The notes under the pieces were generated by a model. The model saw only the letters and a list, made by a program, of their open reading frames with translations, was not told the origin of the DNA and ran no database searches. From assembly GCA_902768665.1 (NCBI GenBank), contig CACXMA010000002.1:54772-118771 (forward strand): a stretch of DNA of 64,000 nucleotides. The letters run 5' to 3'. How positions within the stretch are numbered: the first letter of the stretch is position 1; every line of letters starts with the position of its first letter. The position numbers and the translations under genes are program-made. Of this stretch, positions 1-8,256 are shown in pieces. The DNA is from an uncultured Bacteroidia bacterium (GTDB taxonomy: Bacteria; Bacteroidota; Bacteroidia; Bacteroidales; UBA932).

Positions 1-584
1 GACAGACGCCCCATGCTGAGCACGGCGCCGAGGGCCACCAGGATCAGGGCATAACGCAGTCCGGCGACATCCAGCGAAGAGCCGATGCCGTAGAGACGGT
101 CCAGTTCGTGGAGCAGGGTCTGGTCCTGCGCGACATAGCTGTCCACGAAACGCTGGAAGGCCGGATCGTAGGAAATCCACATCGTCACGGCGCATTGGCA
201 TATGGCAACGGCCGCCAGGTAGTGGACGATCAGTACGACGTCAATGCGCCCGTGGACGGCCTTTATACAGCTGCAGACGGTAAAGGCGGCACAGAACCAC
301 GTCAGGAATGAAACGATATAGGTGACGTAGGTGTCGTCCGGCGTATGGTGGATCGTCTGGGAGAAATACGCGACGATGGACACGCAGCCGGCGATCAGCA
401 CCAGGATAAGCATATCCCGTGAAATCGAGAAGGCCCGCCGCCGGGCAAAGGAGAGGCCCATCAGGCCCAGTCCCACGACGGCCAGGAGCATCTTCGTGTT
501 GATTCCGGGAAGGAAAGTGAACTCGAAGGGAAAATAGAACAGGCTCATCAGGATGCCCGTCACAATGATTTGCACAGCCCGCAT
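1..584 (-). CDS. Polytopic membrane protein, O-antigen polymerase/ligase-like (partial)
   Basis: An open frame starts at the ATG at 584 and runs off the left edge, giving about 194 visible residues. The translation is a series of hydrophobic segments (early motif LYFPFEF-like, then a helix near residues 30-45, 55-75, 85-105, 115-135) with short polar loops, as in Wzy/O-antigen ligase proteins. The ATG overlaps the TGA of the upstream GT2 gene by one base, so the two are translationally coupled. Family assignment rests on topology and glycan-gene context only; the C-terminal half, where diagnostic loops would lie, is outside the window. It could also be another EpsG- or Wzx-like protein. Confidence 0.6.
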   Translation of the reverse strand, partial: MRAVQIIVTGILMSLFYFPFEFTFLPGINTKMLLAVVGLGLMGLSFARRRAFSISRDMLILVLIAGCVSIVAYFSQTIHHTPDDTYVTYIVSFLTWFCAAFTVCSCIKAVHGRIDVVLIVHYLAAVAICQCAVTMWISYDPAFQRFVDSYVAQDQTLLHELDRLYGIGSSLDVAGLRYALILVALGAVLSMGRL

Positions 585-1564
585 CATCCCTTTCTGAATC
601 CGATCCGATAAAACAGGCCGACAAGCCGGACATAGGCCCGCACCCGGCCGAAACGGCCCCGGGAAGCCCACAACATGACCCTCCGCGTCCGGGCCGGAAG
701 ATACTGGTTATCCGGGATGCTCCGGTCCGCCTCCGGCCACCAGGCCGGCCACTGGCGCATCAAGGCGGCATCGCCGGAAAACAGCAGCGGTAGCTTGAGG
801 CTCAGCTTGAAGAAATCGAGGAAGCGGCCGATGTCCGAAAGGCCGGACGACGCCACGGCATCCATCGTCTCCGCGGCGTTGAAACGGATATCTTCCTGCT
901 GGCGCGGGGAAAGCGTATTGGACATGGCTCCGGCGTTGAGCTTGACATAGTGATAGAGTGCCTCGGGCACATGGACGCAGGTCCGGGCATGGAGGCACAG
1001 CCGGATGACGGTCATGTCCTCCCCCATCGCATGCCCCTGAGGGAAACGGATTCCGCTCCGGAGGTAGAGATCCCTGAGGATCAGCTTGTTCCAGACATTG
1101 AATTTGCAGCGGCCGGACAGGAAGCCCTCTTTGAGAAGGTCTTCCGCGCGCGTGAAATCCGGATTCGTCATATACCGCTCGCCGCTCTCGAACGAGAGGT
1201 AGAAGTCGGAATAGGCGATATCCGCACGCGCCGCCTCGGCAGCCCGAAAGAGCTTCTCAAGCATATCCGGCTCGGGATAGTCGTCGGAGTCGATATGGCA
1301 GATGTATCTGCCGGTCGCGGCGTCCAAGCCGGTATTGCGGGCGGCCGGGAGGCCCCGGTTGACCGGATGGGTCAGGATCTGGGCGTTGCGGCCGGGATGG
1401 GCGGCAAGGATTTCCTCCAGTATCCGGCGGCTGTCGTCGGGCGAGGCGTCATCGACGAAGAGGAACTCCACGTCGGAAAGCGTCTGCGCCATAAGGGCCT
1501 CGGCACACCTTCCGATGAAGGGAGCCACCTTGTAAAACGGCACTATGACGGATACCTCAGGCAT
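584..1564 (-). CDS. Family 2 glycosyltransferase
   Basis: 326 residues. The N-terminus has the GT-A fold start VSVIVPFYKV, then LFVDDASPDDS (nucleotide-binding Asp) and a DXD-type metal site in CHIDSDDYPEPDML near residues 90-100. The C-terminal third is basic and helical (RTRRVMLWASRGRFGR), as is common in capsule and O-antigen GT2 enzymes. The likely role is transfer of one sugar from a nucleotide donor to a lipid-linked glycan at the cytoplasmic face. It overlaps the start of the polymerase-like gene by one base and the end of the upstream GT8 gene by 8 bases, so it sits inside one minus-strand operon. Donor and acceptor cannot be told from sequence. Confidence 0.9.
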   Translation of the reverse strand: MPEVSVIVPFYKVAPFIGRCAEALMAQTLSDVEFLFVDDASPDDSRRILEEILAAHPGRNAQILTHPVNRGLPAARNTGLDAATGRYICHIDSDDYPEPDMLEKLFRAAEAARADIAYSDFYLSFESGERYMTNPDFTRAEDLLKEGFLSGRCKFNVWNKLILRDLYLRSGIRFPQGHAMGEDMTVIRLCLHARTCVHVPEALYHYVKLNAGAMSNTLSPRQQEDIRFNAAETMDAVASSGLSDIGRFLDFFKLSLKLPLLFSGDAALMRQWPAWWPEADRSIPDNQYLPARTRRVMLWASRGRFGRVRAYVRLVGLFYRIGFRKG

Positions 1565-2447
1565 TCTTCCGGTCCAGGGGATAACGAAGCACCATCTTGA
1601 TCCGTTTCATCAGCCCCAGGCGCTCGAGACGGTGATGCTGTCCGTCCCAGAAGTCCCGGCAGAACGCCTCGTCGAAGAAGATGGAGCGGCGGTAGCAGTC
1701 CCACCAGATGTCCATATTGAGGCAGATCCCCTTCCAGGGCTTCTCGCCGTTGTAGTGGACGATGCCGCTGGAAAGGGCATGGTCGACTTCGGCAGCGCCG
1801 TAGACGGATTCCATGTCAGCGCGGCGCCCGACCAGAAGCTCGTAGAGCTGGCAGGTCATGCAGAACGCCGGCCCCATCTCCCGGAAACGGCCGTTGCAGG
1901 CGATGTTGATGATGTCCATATCCTGCTGCTTGAAGGCCTTCGTACCCAGCGCACGGAAGCGCTCCAGCAGGCCGTCGCGCCGGATGGCGGCGGAGTTGAT
2001 CAGCAGATTGCCGGAGTAGTAATACCCCTTCTGCCAGTCCAGCCCGAGCGACTGCGTGACATATTTCCGGACATCGGGACGGAACCGTCCGCAGTTGTCC
2101 ACGGCGCCGAAATAAGCGTCGCCGAGGTCGATGGCATAATACGGGGCAAGATCCTCCCGGATGATCACGTCGACATCCGAATAGAGGATCTTGTCATACT
2201 CCGGAATGATTTCCGGCGCCAGCAGGCGATAGTAGGCCGTCTCGGGGATGCCCCGGATCTCGTAGGCGCCTACAAACTCGCCCTCGACCTTGCGGAAGGT
2301 CAGGCGGCAGTTCGGATAGCGCTCCGGGAGCCGGGAAAGGGCCGACCCGGAGAAATCGCACCCCGGGGCGTGGAGGATGAAAATATCGTAGAACGTGTCC
2401 GCTGCAGCGCTTTCGAGCAGAGAGGTCAGTGCCACGCCGGCCGGCAT
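1557..2447 (-). CDS. Family 8 glycosyltransferase (LPS glucosyl/galactosyltransferase-like)
   Basis: 296 residues from the first ATG. The GT8 signature is clear: RGIPETAYYRLLAPEIIP, then YDKILYSDVDVII with the DxD metal site, and a later YYYSGNLLINSAAIR. GT8 enzymes build LPS outer core or capsule chains. Odd point: the frame stays open upstream of 2447 and encodes VPILFTFDEGLA, which matches the first beta strand of the family, but no ATG, GTG or TTG precedes it in frame before the OmpA gene. The real start may be a rare codon (ATT or CTG around 2470-2480), or the protein has lost its first strand. It lies 47 bp after the OmpA stop and overlaps the next GT by 8 bases. Confidence 0.85.
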   Translation of the reverse strand: MPAGVALTSLLESAAADTFYDIFILHAPGCDFSGSALSRLPERYPNCRLTFRKVEGEFVGAYEIRGIPETAYYRLLAPEIIPEYDKILYSDVDVIIREDLAPYYAIDLGDAYFGAVDNCGRFRPDVRKYVTQSLGLDWQKGYYYSGNLLINSAAIRRDGLLERFRALGTKAFKQQDMDIINIACNGRFREMGPAFCMTCQLYELLVGRRADMESVYGAAEVDHALSSGIVHYNGEKPWKGICLNMDIWWDCYRRSIFFDEAFCRDFWDGQHHRLERLGLMKRIKMVLRYPLDRKNA

Positions 2448-2494
2448 GGCAAGCCCCTCATCGAAGGTGAACAGAATCGGAACAACGTTACGCG

Positions 2495-3934
2495 TTACTT
2501 TTCCCGGTTGATGATGACGGCGCGGCGGTTGAGCGCGCGTCCGCCCTCGTTGTCATTGCTTGCGGCAGGTTCGTCGGCCCCGACACCCTGCGTCGCGATC
2601 CGTCCGGCGCCGATGCCCTTCCCGACAAGGTACTCCTTGACGGCCTCGGCCCTTTCGAGGGATAGGCGCGCGTTGTACTCCTCGCTGCCCTTGCTGTCGG
2701 TATGGCCGACGACAAGGACATTCAGCGCAGGCTCCGCCTTCATCTCGGCTACCAGCTCATCGAGGATGCCGGAAGCCAGGTCACTGATGTCATACAGGTC
2801 GAAGTCGAAGTACACGACTCTCAGGCGAGACTGCACCGGGGCGGCTTCCGTCTTCGGGGATTCCTCCTTCACGGTCATCACCGGAGTACCCTGCGAAGGC
2901 GTCACCGGAATCTGCTTGAAGGAAGTCTGGCCACCCAGGGCGTTCGGATCGATAATCGGATCGCCCGTTTCCTGCTTCTTGGCGGAAGCCGGCGAACCCT
3001 GCGGATAATAGAGGCCCACCTCCGGCGGCATGAATTCGTTCATGAGGGTGTTCGAGGCGGAATTGTTGACGCCCGAAGCGGACTGGATCGGCACGGCCGT
3101 GGTCTCGGTCCGGACCGGCTCGACAGCGCTTTCCACAGCCTGTTTCTCACGCTCCGGCTTAGGTTCCTCCTTCTCCTTCTTCTCTTTCTTCTGCTTGGCC
3201 GGTTTTTCCTTCTTCGGCTTCTCGGGACGGGCTTTCACCGTTTCCTCCTGGCCCTGGAGCATCGCAAACTCCTCATCCGCGGAGACCGGCTTGCGGCGCC
3301 AGACCGTGCCGCCGATGGTTTCGACGGACTCCCAGTGCTCCGGATCGTGGTGCTTGCGTTCGGCACCCAGGCTGACATAGACGCCGAGCGTGGCGGAGGT
3401 GCTCAGACCCACGCTGCCGGTGCCGTTGTTGAAGGCGCGGCTGCTCAGGGCGGCGACGCTGACATCGGGAATGACGGCCACGCGCTGGGAAAGATGGATC
3501 GGGAACATCAGGCCGACACCGCCGGCGAGAGATCCCTTGTTGATGTGGGCATAGCCGGCATGGAGATACGGGATGAAACCGTTACCGGACTTGAAGAGCA
3601 CATCGCCGTGGAAGTAGAGGTTCTTATACTTTCCGAAGTTGGTATACTGGTCGGAAATGGTGATGCCCCGGATTCCGGCGCGGAAACCCAGATTCTCGAA
3701 GAGCCAGTAGCCGGCATAGGCGTCAATCGCCGCACCGGCACCGGAGTGAGACACCTCACGGCTCTGGAATTTTTCTCCGTCAAACCCTACATTGAGTCCC
3801 AGACCGCCGCCGACAAACCACGTATCCTCGTGGAAGGCACCTTCAGTATATGAAGAATTCGCAGGCTGAGCAGCGGCCGCAAAAGCGGCGGCAAGCAGCA
3901 GTGAGACAACAATTCCTTTCTTCTTAATATTCAT
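2495..3934 (-). CDS. OmpA-family outer-membrane protein with lysine-rich linker
   Basis: 479 residues in three parts. First is a signal peptide (KKKGIVVSLLLAAAFAAAAQ) followed by an eight-strand-type beta-barrel region to about residue 215. Next is a long charged linker rich in Lys/Glu/Pro (residues ~225-270). Last is a C-terminal OmpA/MotB peptidoglycan-binding domain (~370-479) with VVYFDFDLYDI, VVGHTDSKGS and the NRRAVI ending. The role is a structural link between outer membrane and cell wall. It follows a second barrel gene by 8 bp and precedes glycosyltransferases; all are probably read from the promoter at 4749-4756. Similar proteins flank fimbrial and capsule genes in Bacteroidales. 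Confidence 0.92.
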   Translation of the reverse strand: MNIKKKGIVVSLLLAAAFAAAAQPANSSYTEGAFHEDTWFVGGGLGLNVGFDGEKFQSREVSHSGAGAAIDAYAGYWLFENLGFRAGIRGITISDQYTNFGKYKNLYFHGDVLFKSGNGFIPYLHAGYAHINKGSLAGGVGLMFPIHLSQRVAVIPDVSVAALSSRAFNNGTGSVGLSTSATLGVYVSLGAERKHHDPEHWESVETIGGTVWRRKPVSADEEFAMLQGQEETVKARPEKPKKEKPAKQKKEKKEKEEPKPEREKQAVESAVEPVRTETTAVPIQSASGVNNSASNTLMNEFMPPEVGLYYPQGSPASAKKQETGDPIIDPNALGGQTSFKQIPVTPSQGTPVMTVKEESPKTEAAPVQSRLRVVYFDFDLYDISDLASGILDELVAEMKAEPALNVLVVGHTDSKGSEEYNARLSLERAEAVKEYLVGKGIGAGRIATQGVGADEPAASNDNEGGRALNRRAVIINREK

Positions 3935-3942
3935 CTTTTTAA

Positions 3943-4647
3943 CTATTTAAATCGATAGGTAACACCAAAAGACACCATGGCGCGAAGGTCCATCGGGAAG
4001 CCGGCATATCCTTCCTCGTAAAGATCCTGGTCCGCTTCTGTCGGACGAAGGCCGTTGTACAGATCCGTGAAGCCTTCCGCACAGATGTCGAAATAAACGC
4101 CGAGATGCGGGCTGAAGTCGTATTCGCCGATAAAGCCCATCCGGACGCCAAAGGCGAAATTGTTCTCGGAGACGTCCTGCCAGGGGTGCATCGGATCCGA
4201 GAAATCGAAGGAGTAACCGACACCGAGACCGACATAGATCTTCGGGAAGAACACGCTGAAGCGATTGGTCGCGAAACGCTGGTTAATACCCTTCAGGACC
4301 ACATCGCCGAAGAGATTGAGGCTCCTGAACGTATAGGGATAGAATCCCCGCGCGGCCGTATTGAGGCTGTTGCAGGCTCCCGAATTCTTGCCATAGGAAA
4401 GGGAGACCCTCCCCTCGAAGACATTGCCGATACCCCGACCGGCGCTGATGGCGATGATGGGATGGAAGAGATCGGATCCCGCGGAATTGTCAAGATAGGT
4501 AAAAGCGTTTTCACCGTAGGAGAACATTTCGCCGACCTGGACCGAGACATATTCCGAATAGGGGACAAGCGTCTTATATCCGCCCTGGGCCCGGAGAGAC
4601 AGAACGGAGCATAAAAGCGCCAGAATCAAAACTGCAGATTTTCGCAT
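3943..4647 (-). CDS. Outer-membrane beta-barrel protein
   Basis: 234 residues. It has a cleavable signal (LILALLCSVLSLRAQ) followed by alternating hydrophobic/polar strands with many aromatic residues, ending in the typical outer-membrane C-terminus MVSFGVTYRFK (terminal aromatic-basic, BAM signal-like). There is no recognisable enzymatic motif. It resembles the barrel half of the adjacent OmpA protein and is first in the minus-strand operon, 8 bp ahead of it. Function is unknown; it may be a small porin-like or structural barrel. Confidence 0.8.
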   Translation of the reverse strand: MRKSAVLILALLCSVLSLRAQGGYKTLVPYSEYVSVQVGEMFSYGENAFTYLDNSAGSDLFHPIIAISAGRGIGNVFEGRVSLSYGKNSGACNSLNTAARGFYPYTFRSLNLFGDVVLKGINQRFATNRFSVFFPKIYVGLGVGYSFDFSDPMHPWQDVSENNFAFGVRMGFIGEYDFSPHLGVYFDICAEGFTDLYNGLRPTEADQDLYEEGYAGFPMDLRAMVSFGVTYRFK

Positions 4648-4748
4648 GGATTCGTTGGTTGACTAAAAAAGATGAACGGCTACGCCGCCGCCCGCACAGC
4701 GTGCAGACGGAACGGAAGCTATAGAAACGGCAAAATCCATTTCGGGCA

Positions 4749-4756
4749 CAAATTTA
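4749..4756 (-). promoter_or_regulatory. -7 element TAAATTTG
   Basis: A perfect match to the Bacteroidetes sigma-ABfr -7 consensus TAnnTTTG lies about 100 bp upstream of the beta-barrel gene at 4647. It overlaps the last codons of the acyltransferase gene. It probably drives the barrel-OmpA-GT8-GT2-polymerase operon. No clear -33 TTTG is seen. Confidence 0.55.
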
Positions 4757-5764
4757 GTGCTTTTTCCGGGGAAATAAAAAAGTTTTTAAGTATTTATACC
4801 CTTGCGTCAGCAGCAGGCAGGCCGCGGTGGAGGCTGCAAAATACAGCAGGACGTAATACCAAGGCGCGGGACAGGCGGGCTGAAAGACATGGAGCCACCA
4901 GCGGTTCAGATAGACATGGATGCAGTAGAATATCAGGGTGTTCCGCCCCACAAGGCCCAAAAAGGCGGACACGGGGCCATGCTGCGGGAGACGACTGAAG
5001 AGCTCATACACAAGGGTCATCACCGCGAAAGACCCGACCAGGCCGATCACGACCCGGAAGATGTCGTCATACAAAAGGATGGCCGGAGAATCGATGCCGC
5101 TGAAAAGGTAAACCGTCGCGTTGTAAAAGGTCTGGCGGAATGAGAAGAAATGCAGCAGCACGCAAAAGGCCGCGGTCAGCGCAGCGGCCACAAGGGGCCG
5201 GCCGGGCAGCGCCTTGTATTTCCGGTCGAGCCCCCAGCGGTTGAGGTACAATCCGGCGACAAAGCAGGGGAACATGAACTTCGACCCCGTGGAACAGGCG
5301 AAATCCGGCACGAAAAGGAATGCGGCGCAAAGGGCAAGATAGACAAGGAGCTGGAACGTATGGCTCCGGATGAACCGATCGACGGCAAGGACGGCCAGAC
5401 AGGAGAGGAAAACGGCCTGCAGGAACCACAGCGTCCGGATCAGGACGGCATAATAAGCGGCGGCCATTTCCCGGACGGGACCAGCATGACCGGCAGTGAA
5501 AAGGAAATCCAGCGTACCGATGACCAAGACAGGCAGGAGCAGTTGGAAGAACTTCCGGCTCAGGTTCTCCCGAAAGGAGTGCCGCTGGAGGGAGTACTGG
5601 AAAAAGAAGCCGCTGATGATCATGAAAAGCGGCATGTGGAAGGCATAGATGGCACGGTTGAGCAGCGATTCCTTCGCAAGGGAGGCATGCCCGAGGACAA
5701 CGAGCAGCATCGCGATGCCGCGCAAAATATCCCAATACAGGTTTCTATTGTTGTCGGACTCCAT
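4754..5764 (-). CDS. Acyltransferase family 3 (OafA-like O-acetyltransferase)
   Basis: 336 residues from the ATG at 5764. I chose this start because a TTG 33 bp upstream overlaps a promoter element, and because AAGGAAGAG sits just before this ATG. The protein opens with YWDILRGIAMLLVVLGHA (the R-G-x-A-x-x-x-V-x-x-x-H signature of acyltransferase_3) and AFHMPLFMIISGFFF, and has about ten transmembrane helices. Members transfer acetyl groups to surface sugars across the inner membrane. It is divergent from licD and lies in the glycan region, so O-acetylation of the local polysaccharide is the likely job. Confidence 0.9.
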   Translation of the reverse strand: MESDNNRNLYWDILRGIAMLLVVLGHASLAKESLLNRAIYAFHMPLFMIISGFFFQYSLQRHSFRENLSRKFFQLLLPVLVIGTLDFLFTAGHAGPVREMAAAYYAVLIRTLWFLQAVFLSCLAVLAVDRFIRSHTFQLLVYLALCAAFLFVPDFACSTGSKFMFPCFVAGLYLNRWGLDRKYKALPGRPLVAAALTAAFCVLLHFFSFRQTFYNATVYLFSGIDSPAILLYDDIFRVVIGLVGSFAVMTLVYELFSRLPQHGPVSAFLGLVGRNTLIFYCIHVYLNRWWLHVFQPACPAPWYYVLLYFAASTAACLLLTQGYKYLKTFLFPRKKH

Positions 5765-5794
5765 CTTCTCTTCCTTAATTATGTTATGGCGTGA

Positions 5795-5802
5795 CAAAGA
5801 TA
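5795..5802 (-). promoter_or_regulatory. -7 element TATCTTTG for the acyltransferase gene
   Basis: A perfect TAnnTTTG match about 30 bp upstream of the ATG at 5764. It lies back-to-back with the plus-strand promoter at 5829-5860. Confidence 0.6.
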
Positions 5803-5828
5803 CGCTTTTTTCATTACTGTCATTATCG

Positions 5829-5860
5829 TTTGCCGTTTTCGTCGCGATTGATTATTTTTG
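5829..5860 (+). promoter_or_regulatory. Promoter TTTG-N20-TATTTTTG for licD operon
   Basis: TTTG at 5829-5832 and TATTTTTG at 5853-5860 with a 20-bp spacer fit the Bacteroidetes -33/-7 pattern. It starts the plus-strand glycan operon; the licD ATG is at 5904. Confidence 0.65.
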
Positions 5861-5903
5861 CAGGACCGTCCCACAGGGCGGAACGAGCGATTCGCCGCAG
5901 GCC

Positions 5904-6701
5904 ATGGAACCGATATCCATACAAAGACTCCGCGCCATCCAGCTGGACATCCTGGATGACGTCAACCGCTTCTGTCAGGAGAAGGGGATCCGCTGGTCGC
6001 TGTGCGGCGGGACCCTGCTCGGGGCCGTCCGCCATAAGGGTTACATCCCCTGGGACGACGACATCGACCTGATGATGCCCCGGGCCGACTTCGACCGCTT
6101 TGCAGCTACCTATGACTCGGAGAAAAACGAGCTGCTGGACCTGCGGAAAGCCGATTATACCGTGGAAATCTGCCTGAAGGTCTGCCGGAAGGGGACCCGG
6201 ATGGTCGATCTCTCCCTGGGACGCGAGCTGTGGGGCATCAACATCGACATCTTCCCGATCGACGGGGTCCCGGACGACTATCCCGCTTTCTGCCGGAAGA
6301 TCCTTTCGGAGCGCAGGACCCTCGCCCATATCTGCCCCTTCTACAAGAAAGTTCCGGCCCGGAAGGCTGTCTGGTTCGCGAAATACCTCCTCAAACGGAT
6401 GTTCCACCCGTATTTCCATGACATCCTTTACCTGAAGAAAGAAATCGACCGCCTGCCGGCCCCCTATCCGCCGGAGGACAGCCGTTTCGCCGGCGTCGTC
6501 CTCGGAAGCTACGGCGAGAAGGAGGTGGTTCCCGCAAGCGTTTTCCGCGCCATGACGCAGCTGCCCTTCGAAGGGCGGATGCTGCCGGCCATCCGGGACT
6601 ACGACACCTATTTGAAAGCCATCTACGGCGATTACATGCAGCTTCCGCCCGAGTATAAGCGGGTAACGCACCATTTGTACGACGCCTACGCAGACGAATA
6701 A
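5904..6701 (+). CDS. LicD-family phosphotransferase
   Basis: 265 residues from the ATG at 5904; longer frames upstream would cover the promoter. Core motifs are WSLCGGTLLGAVRHKGYIPWDDDIDLMMPR (GG-TLLG and the catalytic DDDID, shown here as two joined signatures) at residues ~30-60, and INIDIFPIDG near 113-122. LicD/fukutin enzymes transfer phosphocholine or ribitol-phosphate from a CDP donor onto glycans. A CDP-forming IspD/TarI-like enzyme is encoded at 22482-23195, so an alditol-phosphate donor is as plausible as choline. No choline kinase or licC-like gene is seen. First gene of a tight operon. Confidence 0.9.
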   Translation: MEPISIQRLRAIQLDILDDVNRFCQEKGIRWSLCGGTLLGAVRHKGYIPWDDDIDLMMPRADFDRFAATYDSEKNELLDLRKADYTVEICLKVCRKGTRMVDLSLGRELWGINIDIFPIDGVPDDYPAFCRKILSERRTLAHICPFYKKVPARKAVWFAKYLLKRMFHPYFHDILYLKKEIDRLPAPYPPEDSRFAGVVLGSYGEKEVVPASVFRAMTQLPFEGRMLPAIRDYDTYLKAIYGDYMQLPPEYKRVTHHLYDAYADE

Positions 6702-6713
6702 GACCTGAGCATT

Positions 6714-7442
6714 ATGGCAAAAAAGAACTGGACCACGGCGCTCCTCAGCAAAATCGGGCGGGACATCTGTTCCCCGTTCGCCGGGACGGCGCGTTTCTGG
6801 AAACAGAAACTCCGCTGGCGCGGCATCGTCCGTTTTACCCGGAAGGCCCGGATCGGCGAGGGTTCCTCCTTCGAAGGCGCCAACAGCATCGGAGACCGCT
6901 CCTCCTTCACCGGGGATATGGGCTACGGGACCTACATGGTCGAAGACTGCCACATCGAAGGAAGCATCGGACGCTTCACCTCCATCGGCTCCGAGGTCCG
7001 GACCGCCGTCGGAACGCATCCCTACCAGCTCCCTTTCGCCACGACCTCTCCCCTGTTCTATTCCACGCGGCGCCAGGCCATGGAGACTTTTACAGAATCC
7101 CAGTGCTTCGAGGAGATCCGCCCCGGCGTGAGGATCGGCAATGACTGCTGGATCGGGATGCGCGTGCTGCTGAGCGGCGGCATCTGCATCGGCGACGGCG
7201 CCGTCGTCCTGAGCGGTGCGGTCGTCACCAAGGACGTTCCTCCCTTCGCCATCGTCGGCGGGATCCCCGCGCAAATCCGCGGATACCGCTATGACGAAGA
7301 AACGGTCCGTTTCCTGCTGGAAACAAAATGGTGGGACAAACCGATTCCCTGGCTCAGGGAGCACGCCGCGCTCCTTTGCGATATGGAAGCCTTAAAACAA
7401 TGCCTCAATGAAGATATCCGTCATAACCGTCAACCGGAATAA
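6714..7442 (+). CDS. Hexapeptide-repeat acetyltransferase (CatB/LbH type)
   Basis: 242 residues. Left-handed beta-helix repeats are seen in IGEGSSFEGANSIGDRSSF and again in RIGNDCWIGMRVLLSGGICIGDGAVVLSG (two segments), with the catalytic His in VGTHPYQLPFA. The architecture matches xenobiotic/serine O-acetyltransferase-like enzymes that acetylate sugars with acetyl-CoA in the cytoplasm. It lies 12 bp after licD; its last 35 bp overlap the next GT2 gene in another frame, which points to coupled translation. Confidence 0.88.
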   Translation: MAKKNWTTALLSKIGRDICSPFAGTARFWKQKLRWRGIVRFTRKARIGEGSSFEGANSIGDRSSFTGDMGYGTYMVEDCHIEGSIGRFTSIGSEVRTAVGTHPYQLPFATTSPLFYSTRRQAMETFTESQCFEEIRPGVRIGNDCWIGMRVLLSGGICIGDGAVVLSGAVVTKDVPPFAIVGGIPAQIRGYRYDEETVRFLLETKWWDKPIPWLREHAALLCDMEALKQCLNEDIRHNRQPE

Positions 7443-8256
7443 CCGGGAGGGCCTGCGAAAGACGCTGGAAAGCGTAGCGGCCCAGACGGTCCGCCCCTTC
7501 GAATGCATCGTCATCGACGGCGCTTCGACGGACGGAGGGGCGGCGCTGCTCACGGAATTCGCGCCGGTCATCAGCTGGTCCGTCAGCGAACCGGACAAGG
7601 GCATCTACAATGCCATGAACAAGGGAATCTCCCATGCCACGGGCGACTGGTGCCTCTTCATGAATTCAGGCGACTGCTTCGCTTCCGATACGGTCCTGGC
7701 CAGCCTGGAGCAGCTGGGGCCCACCGCTGATATCATTGCCGGGGACACCCTCGTCCTTACGGACCCGCCCCATCAGAAAACCGCGCCGGAGCAGGTCAGC
7801 CTGCGTTTTCTTTTCAATGAGAGCCTCTGTCACCAGAGCGTGCTGATCCGGACCGCGCTCCTGCGGAAATACCCCTATGACGAGGACCTGACAATCGTTT
7901 CCGACCGGAAGTTCTTCCTCCAGTCCCTGGTGTTCGACAACGCCTCCTATCAGGCCGTACCGATCGAGATTGCCGCCTATGACGTCAGCGGCTACAGCGC
8001 GCAGAACCGCTTCGCTTCCGAACAGGAGTGGCAGGGTGCCCTGGAGAAGATGATTCCGGAGCGCATCCTGACGGATTACGGGAGGGAATCCAAGGGCGCG
8101 CTGTACGGGACCTCCGCCTATGAGAAGCTGTTCCTGGAAATCGGCCGTCGCCGCTACCGGGACCCCGTTTACAGACTGGTCCGCCGCCTGCTGCGGTTAT
8201 GCAGCCTTTTCGCCAAATCGGCCGCATTCGTCAAATCATTCCCCAGGAATCCATGA
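7408..8256 (+). CDS. Family 2 glycosyltransferase (WcaA/PGL-like)
   Basis: 282 residues. It starts MKISVITVNRNNREGLRKTL and contains CIVIDGASTDGG (UDP-sugar-binding Asp), PDKGIYNAMNKGI and WCLFMNSGDCF in place of a strict DXD, a form typical of colanic-acid/EPS GT2 enzymes. Its start overlaps the preceding acetyltransferase gene by 35 bp and its TGA shares ATGA with the flippase start, so it is embedded in the operon. It probably adds one sugar to the lipid-linked repeat unit. Confidence 0.9.
   Translation: MKISVITVNRNNREGLRKTLESVAAQTVRPFECIVIDGASTDGGAALLTEFAPVISWSVSEPDKGIYNAMNKGISHATGDWCLFMNSGDCFASDTVLASLEQLGPTADIIAGDTLVLTDPPHQKTAPEQVSLRFLFNESLCHQSVLIRTALLRKYPYDEDLTIVSDRKFFLQSLVFDNASYQAVPIEIAAYDVSGYSAQNRFASEQEWQGALEKMIPERILTDYGRESKGALYGTSAYEKLFLEIGRRRYRDPVYRLVRRLLRLCSLFAKSAAFVKSFPRNP

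Noticed and set aside
241-633. 130-codon minus-strand ORF at the left end
   Set aside because: It overlaps the GT2 gene end and the better membrane-protein frame starting at 584; its composition is that of an out-of-frame shadow.
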